64,000 bases of DNA. Source: Desmodus rotundus. Lineage: Eukaryota > Chordata > Mammalia > Chiroptera > Phyllostomidae. Shown here piece after piece: positions 56,509 through 64,000 of the stretch. The stretch covers positions 174,869,622 to 174,933,621 of the forward strand of contig NC_071388.1 in NCBI RefSeq assembly GCF_022682495.2. Reading direction: 5' to 3'. Every line of letters starts with the position of its first letter. Within the stretch, counting starts at the first letter, position 1. The translations under genes and the position numbers were made by a program. A model generated the notes under the pieces. That model was not told where the DNA came from. It worked only from the letters and a program-made list of their open reading frames with translations, and made no database searches.

Positions 56509-57700
56509 TTTTCCCTGGTGTGATTCCATCCTGCACGTCTGTTCTGTGGAACAGTAGTAGTGTGTGTATCTCCAGCTGCCTTCTCTCCCACCTAAGTGCA
56601 CGCCACCACCCCGTGGAAGATTCAAGGGCCGTGCACATGAGCCCATCAGGCCCCAGAACTCTCTTTTCAGTTGTGAACTAAAGGGCAACAAAGATTATTA
56701 CCTTAGGATGGAAAAGATGAAAATGAGCACCAGTTATTTTTAAGAACAGTCAGTTTAAGGGTGGTACAAAGAATTAATTGCACATTGTTGAAGCAGAGGC
56801 AATGAATTACGAAGGAAGTCCAATTAAAGTAACATGGCAACTTTGAAGATACCTGTACAGCCAATGGTTTCACACTTGGGGCTTTGAACTAACACCACCT
56901 GTGATCCTAGAGTTAAACGGGGTTCAGGGCCCATGGATATTAGTGGACAGCACTTAGTAGCTGTGGGGGAAGATGCAGAGTCAGAAGATGAGGAGGAGAA
57001 GGATGTGAAACTCTTTAAGTATATCTGGAAAGCATTCTGTCCCTGGAAGCAAGGTCCCACAGAAGAAAGCAAAACTTGCTGCTGATGAATATGATGATGA
57101 AGATGATAATGATGACAACGATGATTTTGATGATGAGAATGCTGAAGAAAAAGCCCCAGTAAGGAAATCTGTAGGAGGTATTCCAGACAAAAAATTCCCA
57201 AAAATCAAACCCAAAAGGAAAAAGACTTAAAACCATCAACACCAAGATCAAAAGGTTAAGAATCCTTCAAAAAAAGTGCAGGAAAAAATTCCTAAAACAC
57301 AAAAAGGACCAGGTTCTGTACAAGACATTAAAACAAAAAATGCAAGCAAGTATAGAAAAAGCACGTTGCAAATCCTGGGAGCTACTGGTAAATTAAGCCC
57401 AAAGGTGGGAGAAGAGGAAAAGAGACCAAGTCCCTACTGAGTATTAATAACAATCAAGAAGAAAGTCTTCTATTTTAATCTCTATCCCCTTTCCTGATTT
57501 GCTACCCACCAATGCCCCCTTCCAGGTGGAAGAAATCTTACTCTTGATCTCCTAAAGCCCTTTTCTTTTGGCTTCTGTGATCCAGTGAACCTTATGCTTT
57601 GCTTTCTAGATGTGCATTGCCTCACTTCTTTGAACACATTTGAAAACACCTTTGTATCTCCCTAGCTGCTCATAAAAATGTGACTAAATAATAAAAAAGA
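56509..57700 (+). pseudogene. NPM1 (nucleophosmin) processed pseudogene
   Basis: An intronless copy of nucleophosmin mRNA. 56509-56612 matches the NPM1 5' UTR ('gtgattccatcctgcacgtc', 'tgttctgtggaacag'). The start codon is GTG at 56613 (ATG lost). Then come pieces of the N-terminal core (CELK near 56672; DENEHQL near 56718; EAEAMNYEGSPIKVT at 56790-56835), [19 protein letters not shown] at about 56945-57000, the acidic tract [20 protein letters not shown] (57088-57150), [18 protein letters not shown], and MQASIEK-like residues to about 57360. Indels and stops break the frame. After 57360 the sequence leaves the normal NPM1 C-terminus: the aromatic nucleolar-targeting domain is absent and another 3' sequence with A-rich end follows. 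Nucleophosmin is a nucleolar histone chaperone; this copy is not functional. No convincing target-site duplication was found. Confidence 0.93.
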
Positions 57701-57790
57701 ATGAAAGAAAGGAAGGGAGGGAGTTGAGAAGGAGAGAGGGAAAAGGAAGGGGAGAAAGAAGGAAGAAAGAAAGGGAGATAGAAAAAAGAG
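57695..57790. repeat. Purine-rich tract after NPM1 retrocopy
   Basis: About 95 bp of almost only A and G (GAAA, GGAA, GGGA units) directly after the AATAAA at 57690-57695. It is best read as the decayed and expanded poly-A tail of the NPM1 retrocopy, turned into a microsatellite. Confidence 0.75.
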
Positions 57791-57944
57791 TAAACAAAGG
57801 AACATTCTACTATCTGGTAAGAGGATGTACATTTGCTTACAAATCTCTAACGTTAATAGGCAATATCTGAGCCAACCTAAGTGGCTAAGGGATAATAGTC
57901 TGCATTGCTTTCCAGCCAGAAGATACGGGAGATGCTTCACGATA
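57791..57944. other. No feature recognised
   Basis: Short unclassified spacer between the NPM1 pseudogene tail and MER5A. Confidence 0.45.
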
Positions 57945-58083
57945 GCTGTTTTCAAACTTCAGTGTCAGGATAATTACCTCAAGGGCTTACTGAAGCACAG
58001 ATTGCTGAGACCCGCCTCCAGAGTTTCCGATACTGTAGGTCTGGCTGAGGTTCAGAATTCACATTTCTGATAAGCAATTATGA
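57945..58083 (+). mobile_element. MER5A nonautonomous hAT-Charlie element
   Basis: Close to consensus: 'gctgttttcaaacttcagtg', 'tcaagggcttactgaagcac', 'agattgctgagacccgcctc', 'cagagtttccgatactgtag', 'gtctggctgagg', 'ttcagaattcacatttctga'. This matches MER5A 'ttctcaaactttagtgtgc...gggcttgttaaaacacagattgctgggcccc...agtttctgattcagtaggtctggg'. The right terminal repeat is missing. Confidence 0.88.
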
Positions 58084-59609
58084 CATGGATGTTGTATTAC
58101 ACAAATCACACTGGTGTTAAAAGAGGCAACTTATAGGAAATTCAAACACCTAGATACTTACTAGAAAGCCCTTTCGTCTAATAAGAGCATCTGAAAGTTA
58201 TGCTGTCTTGCTAAAACAGCATTCTTCAGGTCGAAAACAAAACAATAAGGGAGTTTCTACTCCTGACTTCATTTTTACCAGCAAAGAAGAATTTATCCTC
58301 GAATCAGACAGAAATAATGGAAACCTTCAGAGAGAGCATCCATGACATCTTAGCAGTCGAGAAAAGGCTACTAAAGCATACCCAAGTTTTTAAGAAATTA
58401 TATCAAAAAACAATTTAAGAAGCAACAGCTATCATATTCCCCCTGGGGGTTTCATGGCCAGAAAATTTAAAGAAGGTGGAGAGTAAAAATTGAAAATCTG
58501 ATAATACAATCACAGATGATACTGATGAGAATGGTATCCAAGGAAACCAGTGTGGTTGCTTAGGGCTCTCTTCTGATGAGTTCCTATTTAAATGAAATGT
58601 GCAAAGTATGATGAGAAGAACATATAGACAAATATAAATACAAGAGAAGCAATGATCTTTAAGAATAGGACCAAGAAGCTGAAATATCTGATATTTCTTA
58701 CCTACTCATATATATGGTCACTACAAAGTTTTCTTTTAAATGTGCATAAAATATGTGTGATATAATATAAATATGATAGAAGAGCAAAAAGAATTTTTTT
58801 AATGATGCATACAATCACTGCGTGGGGAAAATGATATACTGTTCAATGTGATAAAATGATGGTTTGCTTCCACTTCTCTCCACTGGGAGAATTATCTTCA
58901 CATTAGGAAAGACAGCATCATAACGAGGTAATTGAAGCACAAAATAAAAGCAAAGATTATGAAAGCATTTAGCCTCTTTAAATGAACGCTCAAGTTCAGA
59001 CACAGATAAATTGCATTTGAAAGGTTGTGAAACAAATCATTCTGGGTAATCACTAGGAAATGATAGTGAATAGAGGAAATCTTGCAAGATTAAACATGAG
59101 TAAATGACCCGATTTTCAAAAATGGATAAAAGTACAGAATCCACAGAGTTGTCAGACAATTATTAACTTTGCAAAATTTCATGAAGTATTGTCAAAGTAT
59201 TAGTTTGGAACCTCTAGTAAGAGGAAAACCAATAAACCTCAAAATAAATAAACAAATGACAACAAGAGTACACTCAGACTAAGACACATCAAGTCAATCT
59301 CATATTTTGTGGGATTTCTACCATAATCCAGGACACTAAATGAAATTTCATGCTGCTCTTGTAGCCATGACAAAGAACATATAATAAACGACAGAACATT
59401 TTGGCGAATTTGAAGCTACAGAAGAGCCCTGCTTTAGGGACTTTTAATTATGAATCAGAAGAATGAACTCTAGACAGGTACCTTCTCTCCTTGGTTCTGC
59501 TCCATTGAGTTCAACAGTTTCTTTATCAGTGTCTTGGCTGAAAATTAAATGGGGCCTTATCATATGTGGTTGACTGAAAGCTGGGAAAACAACTCTCTTT
59601 GCCACCAGA
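58084..59609. other. No gene recognised; perhaps more L3
   Basis: Unclassified, AT-rich. Because L3/CR1 sequence starts just downstream, part of 59060-59600 could be earlier L3, but I could not align it by eye. Confidence 0.4.
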
Positions 59610-60370
59610 AACAAGATATAAATTGATCTCGACAGGCTGAAAGGATGAGGCCAACCCAACATAGTGAAATTTAACTGAGGTAATGGATGAGACAATGTCA
59701 TCATAATGAAATTTAACTGGGATGAGTGAAAAAATCTTAGATTTTTGTTGGAATAGTAATTACGCTATTAGTATCTAGGTTGGAAATAGATCTTTTCTTG
59801 ACAACAATTCACGTGACAATGACTTGGGAGCTTGAACCAATTGCACGTTTACTGAGACAACATACGTGAAAGGGCCTGAGGGGCCTGGCAGACAGCAGTC
59901 ACTCACCACCCAGTTGTGTTTCGCTGAAGCTCGCTGCAAGCCAAGTGCCGGATTTGGCTGCTGAAGTTGTAGCCTGTACTGCAGGAGTGTGATGCTCCCA
60001 CTGAGGAGGATGTTTCCATTGCATCTGGACTGGTCAGATCAGATCACTCACAGAGCATTTTGCCCAGTCAGTTTGGATTCCCCAGTAAGAGAAGCAAACT
60101 GATAAAATGGGCAACATTTAAAAAGAGCCTGACCAGTATGGTGTCATATTAGGAAAACAGAATACAGGGCTGAGGGATGGGTGAGGTATAATAGGAGAAG
60201 AGAATGACTAGGGTGAGCACTATATTAATATTTTAGAGGTTGCCATGTGGAAGAGGGAAAATGTTAATATTTAAATTTAACAGGAAAGGCCGAGAGCAAG
60301 ATGGAAAATATTTTAGCTCAAAATCAGAAAGAACTTTATAATAATTTAAATTTTCCAACAACAAAAATGT
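59610..60370 (+). repeat. L3 (CR1-type) LINE fragment
   Basis: Several collinear L3 blocks: 'gatctcgacaggctgaaagg' with 'atgaggccaacccaacatag' and 'tgaaatttaactgag' (L3 'cttgacaggctggaacgatgggcc...gatgaaatttaatag'); 'gacaacaattcacgtgacaa' and 'tgacttgggagcttg' (L3 'aattcatgtgaaaaagacctggggg'); 'agaggttgccatgtggaaga' (L3 'aagggctgtcatgtggaaga'); and 'attttagctcaaaatcagaa' (L3 'attttggctcaatataaggaaaaactt'). The blocks sit in the right order on one strand. L3 belongs to the CR1 clade, inactive since early mammals. Confidence 0.68.
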
Positions 60371-60479
60371 TATGAAGTAATGAGATTTCACATGTAGAGG
60401 ATGGACAGTAGGGGAGGTGTAGAGGGGATTTCTGAGTCAGGTAGATCTTAATGGTTCTGGTCCTTTCTACCAAGCCAAT

Positions 60480-60960
60480 TTAATTAACATTTTTTGAACA
60501 TTTATTATGTGGAAGGCAACATTCTTTGGGAGGGGGTATAGAAAAGTAAATGGGATAAAGACTTTATCTTAAACACACCTGCAATCTTGTGATAGAGCTG
60601 AGGTGTGTACTTCATTAATTTTAAGGCTATGAGACTTACAGATGTGATTTAAGAATGCACAGTGCTCTAGAAGGGAAAAGAGGAAGTGGTTTACAAATAC
60701 TTCACTGAACTGGGCCCCAAAGATGAGTACAATTTTTATAAGATATAATTGGTGAAGGAAAGAGGTAGTAAAATTATTTCATGATGATGGGAAATTGTAG
60801 CAAAGATGGCAGCTGGAGAAAAAAGCTTAACAGAAAGTTGTTTGAATAAAGCATGACGATAAAGAGGAAACAATGAAAAATAGGCTCAGGCAGGGCCTTG
60901 AAAGCTGCACCCTGATTCCAGACTCAGGATGAATCTATGGCACCTGTTGAAGTATGGAAT
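60480..60960 (+). repeat. Ancient mammal-wide repeat (same unnamed family)
   Basis: 'tttttgaacatttattatgt', 'ggaaggcaacattctttggg', 'agaaaagtaaatgggataaa', then 'aagtggtttacaaatac'-like spacer and 'aggctcaggcagggccttga' 'aagctgcacc' fit the order 'tattgagcacctactatgtgccaggcactgt...gtgaacaaaacagac...gtagggccttgtaggcca'. Diverged. Confidence 0.5.
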
Positions 60961-61291
60961 TACCAAGATTGTAATTTTGTTTTAGTTAATTGGCATGAGC
61001 AGATACGTTGGATATAATAGGTGCACTTGGGGAGAAAAGTGGCATACTAGACTCAAATAAAGATATTTGTATTCACCAACTATCCTCGAATCTCCAGAAC
61101 ACTAATGAGGTCCTTTACATAAAACATCTTAGTTCTCATAGATTTATATGAGCAAATGTAAATGAAATAAATGCTATAAAATCAAGCATGTGTTTTTACA
61201 CTGTGATAAATATAAACCAGAAAAAGCTGTAACTTTCAGGCAATAGAGTTATCCCAGGAAACATAAGGAAGGAATCCATTAAGATACTTTT

Positions 61292-61949
61292 GACTGTGGA
61301 AAACAGTAAGGAATTTCCTCAGAAAACTAAAACTAAAACTAAAACTAAAACTAAAATAGAACTGCCTTTTGACTCAAAAATTCCACTGCTTGGATTATAC
61401 CCTAAGAACCCTGAAACACCAATCCAAAAGAACCCAAGTACCCTAATGTTCATAGCAGCACAATTTACAATAGCCAAGTGCTGGAAACAGCCTAAGTGCC
61501 CATCGGTAAATGAATGGATCAAAAAACTATGGTACATTTACACAATGGAATTCTACACAGTAGAAAGAAAGAAGGACCTCCTACCCTTTGTGACAGCATG
61601 GATGGAACTGGAGAGCATTAAGCTAAGTGAAATAAGCCAGGCTGTCAAAGACAAATGCCCTATGATCTCACCTATGAGTGGAACCTAACCAACAAAACAA
61701 ACAAGCAAGCAAAATATAACCAGAGACATTGAAATTAAGAACAAACTGACTGTAACCAGAGGGGAAGAGGGAGGAGGTAATGGGGAGAAGAGGGGGAAGA
61801 GTTTTGAGGAATGTCTATGGAGAACACATGGACAAAGCCAAGGAGAGGTGGGTCGAAGGTGGGAGGTGGGGATGACTGGGGTGGGGGGCAGTGTGGTGGG
61901 GGGAAAATGGATACAACTCTACTTGAAAAACAATAAAAAAAGTAAAAAA
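61292..61949 (+). mobile_element. Young 5'-truncated LINE-1 with target-site duplication
   Basis: One open frame of about 132 codons, 61292-61688, encodes the C-terminal end of LINE-1 ORF2: PLLGLYPKNPETPIQKNPST, then FIAAQFTIAKCWKQ, VNEWIKKLWYIYTMEFYTVE, TAWMELESIKLSEISQ, ending at the normal stop after SPMSGT (TAA, 61686-61688). It has no frame break, unlike every other LINE-1 here. A 3' UTR with a purine-rich G run (61850-61910) and an A-rich tail follow. AAGATACTTTT occurs at 61281-61291 and 61950-61960, an exact 11-bp target-site duplication. An in-frame hexamer repeat lies at 61323-61356. Truncation removes the endonuclease and RT domains. The frame has no ATG start. Confidence 0.95.
61323..61356. 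repeat. (AAACTA)n hexanucleotide repeat inside LINE-1 ORF2
   Basis: Five near-exact ACTAAA units where a LINE-1 normally has one. The 6-bp unit keeps the reading frame and gives alternating Lys-Thr residues (KTKTKTKTKTK). Confidence 0.92.
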
Positions 61950-61960
61950 AAGATACTTTT

Positions 61961-64000
61961 CAAAGGCCCTCTTTGGTGAGTCAAAGGAGGAAACGAAGAG
62001 TTTCATGTGCATTTGCATAATATCTAGGACCCAAATATTATATCTAGGAGCTAATATGAGAATGTATTGTAGTTTGTAAATTTTAAGCATTATACAAGTG
62101 TTAGTTATCACGTGTTTGTTACCTGCAGATTGAAAACATGAATTCTCTTAGAAATGATGAACTTAATCTGGGATATGGAGATAACTCTGGTGAATGTATT
62201 ACTTCTCTGTGGACCAAATGCCTTGTGGTTTGAAGATCATATATATTTTACAACATTGAAGATACCACCCTTATTTTTCTTACTCTAAAGCTATGAAGGA
62301 GTGAGTGAGTGTACCTTAATTTGTATCGCAGAGATAGAGGATCCTTGCTGTTATTCAGGCAGAAATTCTGTCTGAAGGTTGACAAAGGATGAGAAAGCAA
62401 TTAATAAATTCTCTGGAGCCTATTTAAACTTCTGTTATGAACCATAACACTCGTTAACTGTAAAAATAATCCATGGTCTGGAATACAAGAACTAATAGCA
62501 TTTATTAGATATATACTTGGGATCTAGTGGGCTTCTGAAGAACAGACATATCTATAGACTGAAGGAATTTTTATTTATTAGAAGCCAACATTGATAAAAC
62601 CTAGTGGGGTACTTCATATTCATAAACTTGTGCCTAAGAAAATGCAAAAAGACTCCAACCAACAAATTCCTTATCGATCAGATTTTAGCCTACTTATTAA
62701 GGACAAGTCTATATGAAAGCCCTAAGAAAGTAAAAAACTAGTTACTGACAGTTCTCTGGTGGCCCACTAGATGCGTTCAATGTTTAAATCACTCACCTAC
62801 ACTTAAAAATTAGGAGGTTTTGTATAAACACCTAGATCTTCACCTTCTTGTGAAAAATAAGATCTAGCATGTATTGCTATGAATTCACACAGAACAACTA
62901 TTCAAGGACCTAATTTGTCCATTTAGACAAGGCATGAACTCTTTATTTCACCACAGACCTTACCAACACCTGTTACTCCTTTACTTTTTTTAAACACCTA
63001 TATTGTTCACTTATTTGCCTGATTTAGTTCTCTAATGTAATCCAGACCTGTTGTTTCTCTAACTTAAAGTTAGCAATAGACCTGGGCATTTGATAGCTGT
63101 TCAAATTCCACCCTGAAGGTGTGGTCTACAGCTCAGCATTATAGCAATTTTTTACACATCAGATAATATCTAGTGTATGTGGACTATTACATTCTCTTTG
63201 ATATTTTGTGTTTTTATTAAAGTGTGCAAAAGCAAAAAACAGCCTTCTATTTTTATAAACATATTTATGTATTTATTTATGCAAAACCATATGAGAAAAT
63301 TAAAGTCATCAGTGAGTAACTAAACTTTATTGCATTTGCTGAGGACTTCAATTGATGAGATTTGCCTAATTTACATACATTGCAAATTTGGTGTTCGTTT
63401 TTTAAAATATCATGGGTGGCTACACATTCATATAATAAATAGGCTTTAAACCTTGCATCAACTGAACTTCAAGAAAAATTAATTTTATTCACCATATCCT
63501 GATTTATTTCTTTCTGTAACTTAAGTATCCCCATGACAACCACAATTCTTTGCAAATTTCTGAGTAGTAGAAGCACCTTCTTGTACTATTGTCTGAATCT
63601 ATCAAGTGGTTTCTTAGAAGAATATAAGACCTATAGTCTCTTCTTAGTGATATTCTTTAATAGTTAACTTTAATTTAGAAAGAAAGGTCATACATGCATT
63701 GCAGATGTTTATTTCACTTGACTTTTTACTTCATAATGTCCTGTTTTCAGGTCGGTCTGTATTCTATTAAAATACTCATTAGCTATGTGTTTATATAAGC
63801 ACATATTAAAAATAAGTGTGCATGTATTATTGGATTATTTTGAAAACTCAGTTGATATCAAAACACTTAAAAGTTATAAATCTTGATTTATCTGTTAGGA
63901 AAAACATAGATTTGGGGGGTTTCTTTTCAAGCACACGAAGGAACACAAGGGACATTCTCAGTCACGAGGGCTTAGATTCCTTCCCAAACTGTCACCTCAT
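61961..64000. other. No gene recognised
   Basis: AT-rich tail of the window. A weak MER5A-like piece may lie near 63109-63160 ('ccctgaaggtgtggtctaca', 'gctcagcattatagca'). No open frame of note after 62111. Confidence 0.45.

Noticed and set aside
56824..57251. Minus-strand frames of 77-125 codons rich in His or Ser
   Set aside because: They are the antisense of the NPM1 pseudogene; the His/Ser-rich stretches are the reverse of its GAT/GAA acidic tract.

Overview
This is a mammalian nuclear window, almost certainly from a bat. Six short tRNA-derived SINEs have the sequence of the bat VES family, and several LINE-1 3' ends are of the type usual in bats. VES is known from yangochiropteran lineages, so a yangochiropteran source is likely; I cannot resolve the family or species. 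The DNA is AT-rich, has no full CpG island, and is dense in interspersed repeats at every stage of decay.

I find no functional protein-coding gene and no exon I can defend. The open frames are 60-132 codons long and most lie in repeats or in unrecognised AT-rich DNA. The window looks like a gene desert or the inside of a very long intron.

Layout. 1-8 kb: MIR, L2, an old VES SINE, a MaLR-type LTR and a MER58-like DNA transposon. 8-13 kb: two LINE-1 3' ends and MIRs. 13-25 kb: a hAT-Charlie relic, MIR and L2 copies, a LINE-1 with a twin-priming inversion (18394-18764), an older antisense LINE-1 and a truncated 5S rRNA pseudogene (24941-25031). 25-32 kb: mostly unclassified DNA holding a small CpG-rich cluster (29305-29530) and a near-perfect palindrome (29934-29961). 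32-38 kb: three VES SINEs, L2, and LINE-1 ORF2 debris. 38-42.2 kb: a LINE-1 3' end, then a HAL1 (half-LINE) with ORF1 remains and no ORF2. 42-46.5 kb: MIR, a (GT)17 microsatellite, a 126-bp mariner MITE, a fossil hAT-Charlie element that keeps the end of its transposase, and a MER5-like element. 46.5-53.6 kb: mostly unclassified, with one MIR. 53.6-64 kb: two VES SINEs, a full-length NPM1 (nucleophosmin) processed pseudogene, a MER5A, an L3/CR1 relic, and a young 5'-truncated LINE-1 with a clear target-site duplication.

The loci form no shared pathway. The common theme is LINE-1-driven retrotransposition: VES copies, the NPM1 pseudogene and probably the 5S copy all depend on it. The observations most worth checking are the NPM1 retrocopy, which appears to derive from the short B23.2-type transcript; the hAT transposase relic; the in-frame hexamer expansion inside the young LINE-1; and the CpG-rich palindrome cluster. 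I found no convincing new biological system. Repeat family names rest on recalled consensus sequences, so edges of old elements are approximate.
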